In this document: piece after piece, positions 39,696-51,089 of the stretch
How the letters are laid out: each line of letters begins with the position of its first letter
Numbering within the stretch: position 1 is the first letter of the stretch
Source of the DNA: Stenotrophomonas tumulicola
Lineage (GTDB): Bacteria > Pseudomonadota > Gammaproteobacteria > Xanthomonadales > Xanthomonadaceae
DNA: 64,000 nucleotides
Assembly (NCBI RefSeq): GCF_014117215.1
Contig: NZ_JACGXS010000002.1
Location: 1 to 64,000, forward strand
Direction: 5' to 3'
The notes under the pieces: generated by a model
The model's input: the letters and a program-made list of their open reading frames with translations, nothing else
Told to the model about the DNA's origin: nothing
The model's database searches: none
Made by a program: the position numbers and the translations under genes

Positions 39696-41279
39696 TCAGT
39701 GGCGGAAGTGGCGCACGCCGGTGAACACCATCGCCAGGCCGTGTTCGTCGGCGGCGGCGATCACTTCGTTGTCGCGCATCGAACCGCCCGGCTGGATCAC
39801 CGCCTTGATGCCTGCCGCGGCGGCGGCATCGATGCCGTCGCGGAACGGGAAGAACGCGTCGGAGGCCATCACCGAGCCTTCCACCACCAGGTTTGCGTCG
39901 GCGGCCTTGATGCCGGCGATGCGCGCCGAGTACACGCGGCTCATCTGCCCGGCGCCGACCCCGATGGTGCGGTTGTCCTTGGCGTAGATGATGGCGTTGG
40001 ACTTCACGAACTTGGCGACCTTCCAGGCGAACAGGAGGTCGGTGAACTGCTTGTCGGTCGGCGCCAGCTTGCTGACCACCGTCAGCTCGTCGCGCGTCAT
40101 GCCGCGGTTGTCCGAGGACTGCAGCAGCAGGCCCGAGCCCACGCGCTTGCTGTCGTAGTTGTTCATGCCCGCGCCATGCGGGATGCGCAGCACGCGCACG
40201 TTGGCCTTCTTCGTGGCATATTCCAGCGCGGCTGGTTCGTAGTCCGGGGCGATCAGTACTTCGACGAACTGGCGGTCCAGGATCACCTTGGCGGTGGCTG
40301 CATCCAGTGGCTTGTTGAAGGCGATGATGCCGCCGAACGCGCTGGTCGGGTCGGTGGCATAGGCGAGCTCATACGCGTCGCCATTCCCGGCGCCCACGGC
40401 CACGCCACAGGGGTTGGCATGCTTGACGATCACGCAGGCCGGGGCGTCGAACTGGCGCACGCATTCCCATGCCGCATCGGCGTCGGCCAGGTTGTTGAAG
40501 CTAAGTTCCTTGCCCTGCAGCTGCTGGAAGGTCGCCAGCGTGCCCGGCACCGGGTACAGGTCACGGTAGAACGCGCCGCTCTGGTGCGGGTTCTCGCCGT
40601 AGCGCAGGTCCATCATCTTGACGAAGGTGGAGTTCATCTGTGCCGGGTATTCGGTACGCACCGGCACGGCCGCTTCGGTCGAGGCCACTGCGGAAAGATA
40701 GTTGCTGATTGCTGCGTCGTACTGGGCGACGCGGTTGAACGCAGCCACCGAGAAGGCGAAGCGCTTGGCGGCCGACAACCGGCCATCGTGGGCATCCAGT
40801 TCCGCCAGCAGCTCGGCATACTGCGCCGGGTCGGTGGCTACGGCCACGCGGGCGAAGTTCTTGGCTGCAGAACGCAGCATCGCCGGGCCACCGATATCGA
40901 TGTTCTCCACCGCATCTTCCAGCGTGCAGCCTGCCTTGGCGGTGGTCGATTCGAACGGATACAGGTTCAGGACCAGCAGGTCGATCGCCGCAATGCCATG
41001 TTCATCCATCACCGCGTCATCGGTACCGGCGCGGCCAAGCAGGCCGCCATGGACCTTCGGGTGCAGGGTCTTGACCCGGCCGTCCATCATTTCCGGGAAG
41101 CCGGTGACATCGGCCACGTCCTTCACGGCCAGGCCTGCGTCGCGGATCGCTTTGGCGGTACCGCCGGTGGACAGCAGTTCCACGCCACGGGCGGCCAGCG
41201 CAGTGGCCAGGTCGATCAGGCCGGTCTTGTCCGAAACAGAAAGCAGGGCCCGACGGACGGGCAGCAGGTCAGCACTCAT
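39696..41279 (-). CDS. purH: Bifunctional AICAR transformylase / IMP cyclohydrolase PurH
   Basis: A 527-residue enzyme for the last two steps of IMP synthesis. The N-terminal cyclohydrolase (MGS-like) domain contains [12 protein letters not shown] and [15 protein letters not shown]. The C-terminal formyltransferase contains [24 protein letters not shown], the active-site KHANPCG and IQPGGSMRD. It lies between fis upstream and purD downstream on the minus strand. The start [10 protein letters not shown] at 41279 is preferred to a longer frame to 41330. Confidence 0.96.
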   Translation of the reverse strand: MSADLLPVRRALLSVSDKTGLIDLATALAARGVELLSTGGTAKAIRDAGLAVKDVADVTGFPEMMDGRVKTLHPKVHGGLLGRAGTDDAVMDEHGIAAIDLLVLNLYPFESTTAKAGCTLEDAVENIDIGGPAMLRSAAKNFARVAVATDPAQYAELLAELDAHDGRLSAAKRFAFSVAAFNRVAQYDAAISNYLSAVASTEAAVPVRTEYPAQMNSTFVKMMDLRYGENPHQSGAFYRDLYPVPGTLATFQQLQGKELSFNNLADADAAWECVRQFDAPACVIVKHANPCGVAVGAGNGDAYELAYATDPTSAFGGIIAFNKPLDAATAKVILDRQFVEVLIAPDYEPAALEYATKKANVRVLRIPHGAGMNNYDSKRVGSGLLLQSSDNRGMTRDELTVVSKLAPTDKQFTDLLFAWKVAKFVKSNAIIYAKDNRTIGVGAGQMSRVYSARIAGIKAADANLVVEGSVMASDAFFPFRDGIDAAAAAGIKAVIQPGGSMRDNEVIAAADEHGLAMVFTGVRHFRH

Positions 41280-41355
41280 GGGAACAGGGCAACGGGCAGC
41301 AGCGGGGCCGATATTGTAGGCCCTGAGCACCGTTGATGGGGTCCGACCCCGTGCT

Positions 41356-42479
<1,124 letters not shown>

Positions 42480-42509
42480 GCTCGTGATCGGCTTGGGTCC
42501 AGCGGCTAT

Positions 42510-43430
42510 TCAAGCACGCCGCACGCCGGTGATGCGCATCCAGTCGCCATCCTGCGTGGCCTGCAGATCATCGAACCATGCGGCATAGCGCTGCAGCAGT
42601 TCGCCTTCCTGCCCATGCAGGATGCCCGACAACGCGATGCGACCAGCCGGCGCCACGCGGGTGGCCAGCAGTTCGGCCAAGGCGTCCAGCGCCGATGCGA
42701 GGATGTTGGCGACGACGATGGGATAGGTGGCCACCGGCTCGTCCTGCGGCAGGTACACCTGCATGCGCGGTTGTTCGCCGTTGCGCTCGGCGTTGTCGGC
42801 GGTGGCGATCAGCGCCTGCGGGTCGTTGTCCACGCCGATCGCCTCGGCCGCACCCAGCTTCAATGCCGCCAGTGCCAGGATGCCCGAACCGCAGCCGAAA
42901 TCGAGCACGCGTTGCCCCTGCAGCAGCCCTTCGGCGGCCAGTCCGTCCAGCCAGCGCAGGCACAGGGCGGTGGTCGGGTGCGTGCCCGAACCGAACGCCA
43001 GGCCGGGATCCAGCCGGACCACGGCAGCGTCGGCGGCCTGTGCGGCGTCGGGAAGTTCATGGTTCCACGGCACGATCCAGGTGCGCTCGCCAAACGCCAG
43101 CGGGTGGAACTGATCCAGCCAGGCACGTTCCCAGTCTTCGTCGGCCACCGCGCGGAAGCTGATCGTGGACCAGTCCAGGCCGGCATCGAAGGATTCAAGC
43201 GCGGCCAGCAGCGCCAGGCCGTTCGCATCGGCCGGGAACAGGGCACTCAGTACCAGCGTGTCCCACATCGGCGTTTCGCCCACGCCCGGTTCCAGGATGG
43301 CCTGCTCGTTGCTGGTGTCCGCCTCGGCATCAAGCAAGGTAACCGCCAGCGCACCGACGTCCTCCAGCGCATTTTCATAACGGGGCTGGGTGGCTTCGGT
43401 GCAGCGCAGGGTGAGTTCCAGGAACGGCAT
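42510..43430 (-). CDS. prmA: Ribosomal protein L11 methyltransferase
   Basis: A 306-residue SAM-dependent enzyme that trimethylates ribosomal protein L11. An N-terminal substrate-recognition domain begins [10 protein letters not shown]. The linker is [23 protein letters not shown] motif I is [19 protein letters not shown], and [10 protein letters not shown] is the catalytic-loop motif. The start at 43430 is the one typical for PrmA. The frame stays open upstream to 44243 only as a shadow of the gene on the other strand. Confidence 0.95.
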   Translation of the reverse strand: MPFLELTLRCTEATQPRYENALEDVGALAVTLLDAEADTSNEQAILEPGVGETPMWDTLVLSALFPADANGLALLAALESFDAGLDWSTISFRAVADEDWERAWLDQFHPLAFGERTWIVPWNHELPDAAQAADAAVVRLDPGLAFGSGTHPTTALCLRWLDGLAAEGLLQGQRVLDFGCGSGILALAALKLGAAEAIGVDNDPQALIATADNAERNGEQPRMQVYLPQDEPVATYPIVVANILASALDALAELLATRVAPAGRIALSGILHGQEGELLQRYAAWFDDLQATQDGDWMRITGVRRA

Positions 43431-43585
43431 GGGGGCAAGTGTTCGTGTGGCAAGGAACGGGAATGCTAGACCATCCATCCCCATGACGGCCATCTCTCGA
43501 CCCGATGAGACTGTCGAGATCAGATTCATGCAGCCGATCAAGGACTTGTTAGAATCGCGAACTTGCCTTGTGTGTCGATGACCCG

Positions 43586-44557
43586 ATGGCGCTCGCCCCT
43601 GCATTGAAAACCTGGCTGCTCGTCGTGCCTGCCGTGGCATTGCTCGGCATGGCGGGCGTGCGCGTGGGCGATCACCTGCGGCATGCGAGCGGCACCGGTG
43701 ATGTATCGGCGGACATGGGGCCTGCCAATGGCACGGATGCGTCGTCCACGGCGGCGGGCCTGCCTGCTGCACTGGCGCGACGGCTGGCCGCCGAATCGCC
43801 GCTCGACAGGGTGCCGTCCGGCCTGCCACTGGACATCCGTGCCGATATCGAGGGCGATACCGACCTGTTCGCCTATGCGCAGCGCCTGCGCTGGCAGGCC
43901 GATGCAGGCAACGTGGAAGCGCGCTGGATGCTGAGCCGTGTCTACGATTATTGCAGCCCGTACGCGAACGATCCGGGTGGTTACCAGTTGGACAACAACG
44001 TGCTGGCCGGGATGGGGCAGGGAGCATCGACGGCGATGGCATCCGCGCGGGAACGCGTGGCCACGCGCTGCGGTGGATTCGTGGCCAGCGATGGGCTTGG
44101 CTATCCGCTGGTTTTCCAGCAGCGCCTGCAGGCGGCGCAGGGCGGCAACCTGGCAGCGGAAGCATCGATGCTGGCCGATGGGCAGCCACTGCAGAGCGAC
44201 GAAGACTACCGCCGCGGACTGGTACAGCGCGTGCGTGATTCACACGATCCCGAAGCCTACATGGCGCTGGCGCCGGCGATGGGGATACGTGCGTCGGGCG
44301 ACCGCGCGATGGCCGACATGGTCGCCGGCGAAGCGCTGAGCGAACTGGCCTGGCGTGTGGCGGCGTGCGAGCTGGGCATGCCGTGCGGCGCCGACAGCGT
44401 GTTGATGAACAGCTTCTGCGCCAACGGCGGCATCTGCAGCGAGGATGCCGGCCAGGACTTCACCGATTTCGTATACGACGCTGCGGTATCGCGGCAGGGT
44501 GCTGAGAAAATGACCGAATGGGTCGAACGACTGATAGGAAAGAGGGAAGGACGATGA
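43586..44557 (+). CDS. Hypothetical exported or anchored protein
   Basis: A 323-residue protein with an N-terminal hydrophobic segment ([19 protein letters not shown]) acting as signal or anchor, and a largely helical body containing [20 protein letters not shown] and several cysteines. No family recognised; the helical ADAGN...A pattern faintly recalls Sel1-like repeats. Divergent from prmA. Its stop overlaps the start of the next gene as ATGA, so the two products may act together. Confidence 0.75.
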   Translation: MALAPALKTWLLVVPAVALLGMAGVRVGDHLRHASGTGDVSADMGPANGTDASSTAAGLPAALARRLAAESPLDRVPSGLPLDIRADIEGDTDLFAYAQRLRWQADAGNVEARWMLSRVYDYCSPYANDPGGYQLDNNVLAGMGQGASTAMASARERVATRCGGFVASDGLGYPLVFQQRLQAAQGGNLAAEASMLADGQPLQSDEDYRRGLVQRVRDSHDPEAYMALAPAMGIRASGDRAMADMVAGEALSELAWRVAACELGMPCGADSVLMNSFCANGGICSEDAGQDFTDFVYDAAVSRQGAEKMTEWVERLIGKREGR

Positions 44558-44928
44558 AGTACCGTCGAATCCTGCATGGGGCGAAATTCTGGTTCTGGGT
44601 CGCGCTGTTCGTCGCTTACTCGGCGGGAGCAGTCGGGCTGTTGATGATCGATACCCAGGAAGACCGTTACCGGCGCCTGTCCACGGTGGAACTGACCAAG
44701 GTGCAGTCCACGCCGGAGGTGCGTCGTGCCGGTGCCAGCCAGGTTGCGGCTGTGTATCGTGCGCAGAGCGGCATGCCGTTTGCTTCGTTGCCGGCTGGCA
44801 GCACGTTCCAGGTGGTATGGCCCGATGGCTCCACCGAAACCATGATGATCGTGGACCCGGCTTCGCCCAATGGCGTGCGCCCGGTACCCGGAAGCCAGAT
44901 CCCGGCGCAAGGGGCCGACCGGCGCTGA
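44554..44928 (+). CDS. Hypothetical single-pass membrane protein
   Basis: A 124-residue protein with one membrane helix near the N-terminus (FWFWVALFVAYSAGAVGLLM) and an extracytoplasmic domain ending in a Pro/Gln-rich tail. The family is not recognised. It starts at an ATGA overlap with the preceding gene and has AGAGGGAAGG just before the start, so it is translationally coupled. It is followed by a SMAG pair at the junction with accC. Confidence 0.72.
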   Translation: MKYRRILHGAKFWFWVALFVAYSAGAVGLLMIDTQEDRYRRLSTVELTKVQSTPEVRRAGASQVAAVYRAQSGMPFASLPAGSTFQVVWPDGSTETMMIVDPASPNGVRPVPGSQIPAQGADRR

Positions 44929-44938
44929 GGCGTAGCGC

Positions 44939-45007
44939 GTAGCGCCGAGCCATGCTCGGCGGTTGCAAGGTCCAGACGCAGCAACGCCGAGCATGGCTCG
45001 GCGCTGC
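44939..45007. repeat. Paired SMAG repeat at a convergent junction
   Basis: Two GCCGAGCCATGCTCGGC-type hairpins sit head to head, the left with GTAG and the right ending GCTGC. They lie between the ends of the convergent small membrane protein gene and accC. Confidence 0.85.
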
Positions 45008-45014
45008 CCCCGGC

Positions 45015-46382
45015 TCAGGTCAGCGCGATCGACTTCGTCTTGCGCTCGTTCAGGCGTTTTTCCAGGTAGTGGATGTTCTGCCCGCCGGCCTGGAAGCCCT
45101 TGTCGCGCATGATGCGCTGCTGCAGGGCCACGTTGGTCTTGATGCCATCGACCACCATCTCGCTCAGTGCCACCCGCATGCGGGCGATGGCGGTCTCGCG
45201 GTCCGGGCCGTGCACGATCAGCTTGCCGATCATCGAATCGTAGTTCGACGGCACGCGGTAGCCGGCGTAGATATGCGTGTCCACGCGCACGCCGGGACCG
45301 CCGGGTGCATGGAACGCGGTGATCTGGCCCGGGCTCGGCACGAAGGTCTCCGAATCTTCCGCATTGATGCGGCACTCGATGGCGTGGCCGTTGAGCACGA
45401 TGTCGCTCTGCTTGATCGACAGCTTCTGGCCAGCAGCGATCTTCAGCTGCTCCACCACCAGGTCGATGCCGGTGACCATCTCGGTGACCGGGTGCTCCAC
45501 CTGGATGCGGGTGTTCATTTCGATGAAGTAGAAGCGGCCGTCCTCGTACAGGAACTCGAAGGTGCCAGCGCCGCGGTAGCCGATGCGGATGCAGGCTTCC
45601 ACGCAGACCTTGCCGATCTTTTCGCGGTCTTCGGTGCTGATGCCCGGTGCGGGCGCCTCTTCCACCACTTTCTGGTGGCGGCGCTGCATGGAGCAGTCGC
45701 GCTCGCCGAGGTGGATGGCGTTGCCCTGGCCGTCGGCCAGTACCTGGATTTCCACGTGACGCGGATTCTCCAGGAACTTCTCCATGTAGACCTCGCCATT
45801 GCCGAACGCGGCCTTGGCCTCGCTCTTGGTGGTCTCGATGGAGGTTTTCAGCGACGCTTCGGCGTGGACCACGCGCATGCCGCGGCCACCGCCGCCGCCT
45901 GCCGCCTTGATGATGACCGGGTAGCCGATCTCACGCGCGATCTTGGTGTTGGCGACGATGTCATCGCCCAGCGGACCGCCCGAGCCCGGCACGCACGGCA
46001 CGCCAGCGGCCTTCATCGCGCGGATCGCTTCCACCTTGTCGCCCATCAGGCGGATGGTGTCGGCTTTCGGGCCGATGAAGATGAAGCCGGATTCTTCGAC
46101 GCGTTCGGCGAAGTTGGCGTTCTCGGACAGGAAGCCGTAGCCGGGATGGATGGCCTGCGCATCGGTGACCTCGGCCGCGGCGATCAGCGCGGGGATGTTG
46201 AGGTAGCTGTCCGACGAAGCGGCCGGGCCGATGCAGACCGACTCATCGGCCATGGCCACGTGCTTCAGGTTGCGGTCGACGGTGGAATGCACGGCCACCG
46301 TGCGGATGCCCAGGGTATGGCACGCGCGCAGGATGCGCAGCGCGATCTCCCCTCGGTTGGCGATGACGACTTTATCGAGCAT
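45015..46382 (-). CDS. accC: Acetyl-CoA carboxylase, biotin carboxylase subunit
   Basis: A 455-residue ATP-grasp enzyme that carboxylates the biotin on AccB with bicarbonate and ATP, the first half-reaction of fatty acid synthesis. The start [20 protein letters not shown], the glycine-rich ATP loop [11 protein letters not shown] and the active-site [20 protein letters not shown] region are all intact. It follows accB by 10 bases on the minus strand. Confidence 0.97.
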   Translation of the reverse strand: MLDKVVIANRGEIALRILRACHTLGIRTVAVHSTVDRNLKHVAMADESVCIGPAASSDSYLNIPALIAAAEVTDAQAIHPGYGFLSENANFAERVEESGFIFIGPKADTIRLMGDKVEAIRAMKAAGVPCVPGSGGPLGDDIVANTKIAREIGYPVIIKAAGGGGGRGMRVVHAEASLKTSIETTKSEAKAAFGNGEVYMEKFLENPRHVEIQVLADGQGNAIHLGERDCSMQRRHQKVVEEAPAPGISTEDREKIGKVCVEACIRIGYRGAGTFEFLYEDGRFYFIEMNTRIQVEHPVTEMVTGIDLVVEQLKIAAGQKLSIKQSDIVLNGHAIECRINAEDSETFVPSPGQITAFHAPGGPGVRVDTHIYAGYRVPSNYDSMIGKLIVHGPDRETAIARMRVALSEMVVDGIKTNVALQQRIMRDKGFQAGGQNIHYLEKRLNERKTKSIALT

Positions 46383-46392
46383 GGTGTGCCCC

Positions 46393-46875
46393 TCAGCCGA
46401 TCACGAACAGCGGCTGGTCGAACTCCACCGGCTGGCCGTTTTCGCCGAGGATGGCGACGATGGTGCCCGATGCATCGGCTTCGATCGGGTTGAACATCTT
46501 CATGGCCTCGATGATGGCCAGGGTCTCGCCTTCCTTGACCTGCTGGCCAATGCTGACGAAAGCCGGCTTGTCCGGGGACGAAGAGGCATAGAAGGTGCCG
46601 ACCATCGGCGAGCGCAGCACGTGGCCTTCCGGCAGTGCGTTGCCCGGCTTGGCGGTGCCGCCGGTGGAGGCTTCGGTGGGCGACTGCATCGGCATCGCCG
46701 GGGCAGCGGCAGCGGCTGGCGCGGCGATCAGCTGCGGCGGCGCGACCATCTGCGCGAAGGTGCCGACCGGTGCGCGCGACAGGCGCACGGACTCTTCGCC
46801 TTCCTTGATCTCGATCTCGGCGAGGTTCGACTCTTCCAGCAGGTCGATCAGTTTCTTGATTTTGCGCAGATCCAT
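46393..46875 (-). CDS. accB: Acetyl-CoA carboxylase, biotin carboxyl carrier protein
   Basis: A 160-residue carrier with an N-terminal helical segment ([20 protein letters not shown]), an Ala/Pro-rich linker (about 50-80) and a C-terminal biotinyl domain. The biotinylated lysine is in [13 protein letters not shown]; the family usually has MKMMN, so Phe replaces the second Met-adjacent Met. It lies between aroQ and accC, forming the common aroQ-accB-accC operon. Confidence 0.95.
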   Translation of the reverse strand: MDLRKIKKLIDLLEESNLAEIEIKEGEESVRLSRAPVGTFAQMVAPPQLIAAPAAAAAPAMPMQSPTEASTGGTAKPGNALPEGHVLRSPMVGTFYASSSPDKPAFVSIGQQVKEGETLAIIEAMKMFNPIEADASGTIVAILGENGQPVEFDQPLFVIG

Positions 46876-46936
46876 GTGGGCCTCTTTGTTTTGATTATCT
46901 GGGTGAGGAAGGGCGCAGGCGCCCGTTCGAGAAGAA

Positions 46937-47380
46937 TCAGGAAGCGGACAGGCGCTGCAGGGCAGCGTCCATCGCATAACGGTAGCTGTCGGCACCGAAG
47001 CCGCAGATGACGCCGACCGCCTTGTCGCTGAAATAGCTGTGCTGGCGGAACGGTTCGCGGGCGTGCGGGTTGGACAGGTGGATTTCGATGAATGGCACGT
47101 CCACGGCAGCCAGCGCATCGCGCAGGGCTACGGAGGTGTGCGTGAACGCCGCCGGGTTGATCAGGATGAATGCGGTGCCATCGGTGCGCGCGGCCTGCAC
47201 GCGGTCCACCAGGGTGTGTTCGGCATTGGATTGCAGGCTCTCCGCGCTGTGCCCGGCCGCAGCGGCCTGCGCCTGCAGCGCCTGCTCGATCTGTGGCAGG
47301 GTGGTGTGCCCATAGACCCCCGGCTCGCGCGTGCCGAGCAGGTTGAGGTTGGGGCCATGCAGGACCAGCAGTTTCGCCAT
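46937..47380 (-). CDS. aroQ: 3-dehydroquinate dehydratase, type II
   Basis: A 147-residue dodecameric enzyme of the shikimate pathway that converts 3-dehydroquinate to 3-dehydroshikimate. The N-terminal [15 protein letters not shown] holds the catalytic Arg/Tyr. [17 protein letters not shown] and [15 protein letters not shown] line the active site. It is the first gene of the aroQ-accB-accC operon, 61 bases before accB. A 20-bp palindrome lies 77 bases upstream. Confidence 0.96.
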   Translation of the reverse strand: MAKLLVLHGPNLNLLGTREPGVYGHTTLPQIEQALQAQAAAAGHSAESLQSNAEHTLVDRVQAARTDGTAFILINPAAFTHTSVALRDALAAVDVPFIEIHLSNPHAREPFRQHSYFSDKAVGVICGFGADSYRYAMDAALQRLSAS

Positions 47381-47456
47381 GGGGACCGAACGACAGGAAA
47401 GGGCGGCAGTCTGGCGGAAGCCGCAGTTGATGTCCAGTTCGGCGAAGTTAGTCGCG

Positions 47457-47476
47457 TTTCAAGCGATCGTTTGAAA
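47457..47476. promoter_or_regulatory. Near-perfect 20-bp palindrome upstream of aroQ-accBC
   Basis: TTTCAAGCGATCGTTTGAAA is symmetric at 18 of 20 positions. It lies between aroQ (minus) and the putative metalloprotease gene (plus). The form suits a TetR-type operator; its core CAAGC-GATC-GTTTG is one base from the PsrA-type pattern C/GAAAC-N2-4-GTTTG/C known from fatty-acid control in pseudomonads. Confidence 0.55.
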
Positions 47477-47576
47477 TGTGGGTGTGAGTCGTATCAGTCG
47501 CTTGCCGCATGCTTTCAATCCGCTTGCGCTGAATGAACATGCCTGTTTCTCCGTTACTTCAAAAAGGATTCCGTGC

Positions 47577-48578
47577 ATGACATCTGCATCTCGTACCCGG
47601 CAGGCTGCCTGGCCGCCCGCAGCTCGCCATCATGGGAGGACGAGGGCGTGGGTAGGGGTGGCGCTGCTCGCTGCGATGTTGCCGATGACCAGCCATGCAG
47701 GCGCGCAATCCACGCCGCGGGCGGAGGTGGATTTCGATGACGCCACGCGCTTTTTCCAGGTGCTGGACGCCGCCGGGGGAAGGCCCGGCGCAGACGCATT
47801 GCAACGTGGCTATCTGGATCCCGGCAGCAGGGCGCTGGGTGACTTCACCGGGATGCGCATCGGGTCGATGGAACGGCTGGCCCAGGCCGTCGCCGGCAAG
47901 CCTGCCCTGTTCGACCGGGCGCGTGCCTGCGCCGCAGCCCTGCCGGAGATCCGCCACCGGGTAGTCGACGCACTGGGCAAGCTTGACGTCGTGCTGCCGA
48001 CGGCACGCCATGCGCCGGTCACCGTGCTGGTTGGTCGCGGCAACACCGGTGGCGTCACCACCCCGGCAGGCGTGGTGATAGGGCTGGAAACACTGTGCAG
48101 CGCCGATTGGATGCAGCCCGACGTGACCGATCGGTTCGTGCACCTGATCGCGCACGAGTTCGTGCACGTGCAGCAACAGGGTGCGGCGGTGGAGGTGCCG
48201 GAGCCCACGCTGCTGTACCAGACGTTGCTGGAGGGTGGTGCCGAGTATGTGGGTGAGTTGATTTCCGGCCAGGTGGCCAACGCCCATCTGCAGGCATGGG
48301 CAGTGGGACGTGAGTGCACGCTGGAGAAGGAGTTTCTCGCCGACAGCGAGGGCACCGATCTTTCGCGCTGGCTCTACAACGGTCCCGGGGACGATGTGCG
48401 CCGGGGTGATCTTGGTTACTGGGTGGGCTATCGGATTGCCCGTGCCTACGTCCTCCGCGCCCCGGACAGGAACAGGGCGATTGCCGAACTGCTCGACGTG
48501 CGTCCGGAAACGGCCATGAAACTGTTCGATGCCAGCGGATGGACGCCAGCCTGCAGCCAGGCACCGGGGATGGGCTGA
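47577..48578 (+). CDS. Putative secreted zinc metalloprotease (DUF2268-like)
   Basis: A 333-residue protein with an N-terminal signal segment (AWVGVALLAAMLPMTSHAGA). The HExxH zinc motif is HEFVH at 193-197, and a third candidate ligand is Glu223 in GGAEY, the pattern of DUF2268/GldB-like gluzincin peptidases. AAGGA precedes the start; an in-frame ATG-like start 99 bases upstream would include the palindrome region and is unlikely. The substrate is unknown. It ends 9 bases from the convergent SDR gene. Confidence 0.75.
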   Translation: MTSASRTRQAAWPPAARHHGRTRAWVGVALLAAMLPMTSHAGAQSTPRAEVDFDDATRFFQVLDAAGGRPGADALQRGYLDPGSRALGDFTGMRIGSMERLAQAVAGKPALFDRARACAAALPEIRHRVVDALGKLDVVLPTARHAPVTVLVGRGNTGGVTTPAGVVIGLETLCSADWMQPDVTDRFVHLIAHEFVHVQQQGAAVEVPEPTLLYQTLLEGGAEYVGELISGQVANAHLQAWAVGRECTLEKEFLADSEGTDLSRWLYNGPGDDVRRGDLGYWVGYRIARAYVLRAPDRNRAIAELLDVRPETAMKLFDASGWTPACSQAPGMG

Positions 48579-48587
48579 ACAGCATCA

Positions 48588-49403
48588 TCAGATGCCTGCA
48601 AACAGCCCACCGTCGACACGCAGGTTCACCCCGTTGACGTAGGCTGCCAGCGGACTGCAGAGGAAGGCCACGACGTTGGCAATCTCGGCGAGCGTGCCGA
48701 CCCGGCCCACGGGGATGCTTCCAACCAGGGGAATGACGCGTTTCTCGATTTCCTGCCACGCAGCATCCCGCTCGATGTCGCCGCCTTGCGCGGCGATGTC
48801 GCGAAAACGGGCATCCAGCTTCTGGCTGTGGATCGTTCCCGGGGAAATGGCGTTCACCGTGACCCCCTCGGCGGCAACCGCCTTCGACATCGACGAGGTC
48901 ATGGCGATCATCGCCGCCTTGCTGGCGGAATAGTCCGGATTGGTCGGCGGCGGCATGATGGCCGCAGCGCTGGCAATGTTCACGATCCTGCCCCAGCCGG
49001 CCTTGCGCATGTCCGGCAGGAGCAGCGTGCTGAAGCCCACGGCGGCCAGCAGATTCCGGTTCAGCGTGGACTCCCAGGTGTCGCGTCGGGTGTCGGCCCA
49101 CTTCTCGGTATGCGGACTGGAACCTCCCGCATTGTTGACCAGGATATCGATCCTTCCGGCCTGCTGCCGGGCCGAAGCGACGATCCGCTCGACGTCGCTT
49201 TCGCGCGCGATGTCACCGGTAGCGACATGGGCACGCCCGCCTGCCTGCACAACCCGTTGCGCTGCTTCGTGCGCATCCTGCTGGCCACGGCCATGGATGA
49301 CCACGGTCGCGCCCTCGCCGGCCAGCGACAGCGCGATGGCCTCGCCGATGCCCTTGCTGCTGCCTGTCACCAGGGCCACCTTTCCTGCAAGCTGGAGATC
49401 CAT
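48588..49403 (-). CDS. SDR-family oxidoreductase
   Basis: A 271-residue short-chain dehydrogenase/reductase. The cofactor motif is TGSSKGIG (14-21), NNAGG follows, and the catalytic Tyr/Lys are in DYSASKAAM. The C-terminal VNGVNLRVDGG is typical of 3-oxoacyl-ACP-reductase-like members. Insertion IERDAAWQEIEKRVIPLVGS is that of a subgroup of classical SDRs. The substrate is unknown. It is divergent from the HxlR regulator across only 46 bases, so it is probably that regulator's target. Confidence 0.9.
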   Translation of the reverse strand: MDLQLAGKVALVTGSSKGIGEAIALSLAGEGATVVIHGRGQQDAHEAAQRVVQAGGRAHVATGDIARESDVERIVASARQQAGRIDILVNNAGGSSPHTEKWADTRRDTWESTLNRNLLAAVGFSTLLLPDMRKAGWGRIVNIASAAAIMPPPTNPDYSASKAAMIAMTSSMSKAVAAEGVTVNAISPGTIHSQKLDARFRDIAAQGGDIERDAAWQEIEKRVIPLVGSIPVGRVGTLAEIANVVAFLCSPLAAYVNGVNLRVDGGLFAGI

Positions 49404-49449
49404 GGATTTTGTCCCGATAATTCACTGAAGGTCACTTTGGAGGTGGGCG

Positions 49450-49836
49450 ATGGCGGCTACAAGTACGCACCTGGAGGTGCCCACCGATGGCCTCGACCGC
49501 AGTGCATGCCTTGGCCCGGACGGATCGTCCGAACTGGTCAGCGGGGTGATCGGCATGATCGACGGTCGCTGGAAGCTGGCCATTCTTTTCCGGCTGTTCG
49601 AGCGTCCCTCATGGCGGACCCTTGAGCTGAAGCGCGACCTGGCGGGGATATCCCAGAAGGTGCTGACGCAGCAACTGCGTGAACTTGAAGCGGACCGGCT
49701 CATTGACCGGTTCGACCTGGGCGACAAGCTGCCGCATGTTGAATACCGCCTTTCCCGCGCCGGCGCGGAGCTGCTCCCCGTGCTGCGATCGATGCGGATT
49801 TTTGCCGCCCTCCATCAAGGGAACTCCATCGCATGA
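49450..49836 (+). CDS. HxlR-family transcriptional regulator
   Basis: A 128-residue winged-helix regulator. It has the family core GRWKLAILFRLFERPSWRTL, then ISQKVLTQQLRELEADRLID and PHVEYRLSRAGAELLPVL. A cysteine at residue 20 sits where many redox- or quinone-sensing HxlR/DUF24 proteins carry theirs. GGAGGTGGGCG precedes the start. It is divergent from the SDR gene; a direct repeat TCACT-N5-TCACT in the short gap may be part of its operator. Its stop overlaps the next gene (ATGA). Confidence 0.9.
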   Translation: MAATSTHLEVPTDGLDRSACLGPDGSSELVSGVIGMIDGRWKLAILFRLFERPSWRTLELKRDLAGISQKVLTQQLRELEADRLIDRFDLGDKLPHVEYRLSRAGAELLPVLRSMRIFAALHQGNSIA

Positions 49837-51089
49837 CCAGAATGAAACCTGCATGTTCCCTGCTGCTTGCACTGTCTGCGACGTCACTGGCCGCATGCGC
49901 CGCTGATCCCCGGCCCATCGCTGCCGACACCACATATCGGGATGTCACGGCAACCCACGTGCCCAAGGATCCGGACCTGCATGCACTCGATGCGGTCATG
50001 ATCGACGCCGATGGCGACGGTGACCTCGATGTGGTGGTGGCCATCGAGAACGGACCCAACCGGCTGTACGTGAACGATGGCACAGGACGACTGACCTACC
50101 ACCAGGGTGCCTTCGGAACCCGACCAGGTGACAACGAACATGTCCGCGCTGCGGACTTCGATGGCGACGGCAACATGGATGTGGTCTTCGTTGCCGAAGA
50201 CGACGAACAGCACAACCTGTTCCTGGGGGATGGCAAGGGGGGCTTCGTGCGTGCCAGCGATCGCCTGCCGGCCACCAGCCAGGGCAATGCCGTGGCGGTC
50301 GGCGACATCAACGGAGATGGCCTGCCCGACATCGTCGTGGGCAACACCACCGAGGGAAGCGACCAGCCGGCACAGACCTTCCTGTGGCTCAACGACAGCC
50401 AGCGGCCGGGGCATTTCATCGATGCTACCGCCACCCACCTGCCCAAGGTGGACATACAGGGGCAGGGCCTTGTGCTGGCCGACCTGGACAGCGATGGCGA
50501 CCTCGATATCGTGGTCGCCAGCCAGCAGCCGCCCAACCGGATGTTCCTCAACAATGGCGACGGCCGTTTCGTCGATGCCACCGGACGCCTGGGCCCGCAG
50601 GTGCCGATGGAGACCCGTGAGGTGCACGCGGTCGATGCCAACGGCGATGGCCACCTGGACCTGGTGTTCTTCAACCTCACCAGCAACAACGGTGCGTGGG
50701 ACAAGGACCCGCAGACCCGTCTTTTCATCAACGATGGGAATGCGCGCTTCACCGACGAAACCGGCAGCCGGCTGCCGCCCCACCGCTTTTCCAGCTGGGG
50801 TGGAACGGTGGTCGACTTCAACCTGGATGGACATCCGGACCTGGTCGTCAGTGCCATAGAGGTACCCGGCTTCGTTCCCCAGCAACTGCGCGCCTGGCAG
50901 AACGATGGCAAGGGCATCTTCAGCGACGTGACCTCCACGGTTGTTCCGTCAACCACGGTTGGGCGCAGCTGGAGCATCGCCCAGGGCGATCTGGACGGCG
51001 ACGGCAGGCCGGATCTGTTCATTGGCGGATGGCAGTCACAGGCCCGCCTGTTGCTGACCGGAAGCGAAGGCCACGGGACTGGACGATGA
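49833..51089 (+). CDS. VCBS/FG-GAP repeat lipoprotein
   Basis: A 418-residue exported protein. Its lipoprotein signal is SLLLALSATSLAAC with the lipidated Cys at 22. The body is a set of about seven FG-GAP/VCBS-like units, each with a calcium-loop motif such as DADGDGDLDVVVA, DFDGDGNMDVVFV or DINGDGLPDIVVG, predicted to form a seven-bladed beta-propeller. The start overlaps the HxlR stop and the stop overlaps the next gene, both as ATGA. Why a surface propeller should be translationally coupled to a repressor is not evident. Confidence 0.85.
   Translation: MTRMKPACSLLLALSATSLAACAADPRPIAADTTYRDVTATHVPKDPDLHALDAVMIDADGDGDLDVVVAIENGPNRLYVNDGTGRLTYHQGAFGTRPGDNEHVRAADFDGDGNMDVVFVAEDDEQHNLFLGDGKGGFVRASDRLPATSQGNAVAVGDINGDGLPDIVVGNTTEGSDQPAQTFLWLNDSQRPGHFIDATATHLPKVDIQGQGLVLADLDSDGDLDIVVASQQPPNRMFLNNGDGRFVDATGRLGPQVPMETREVHAVDANGDGHLDLVFFNLTSNNGAWDKDPQTRLFINDGNARFTDETGSRLPPHRFSSWGGTVVDFNLDGHPDLVVSAIEVPGFVPQQLRAWQNDGKGIFSDVTSTVVPSTTVGRSWSIAQGDLDGDGRPDLFIGGWQSQARLLLTGSEGHGTGR

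Noticed and set aside
39285..41336. A 683-residue open frame antisense to purD and purH
   Set aside because: It spans two well-conserved genes and the repeats between them and has no recognisable domain.
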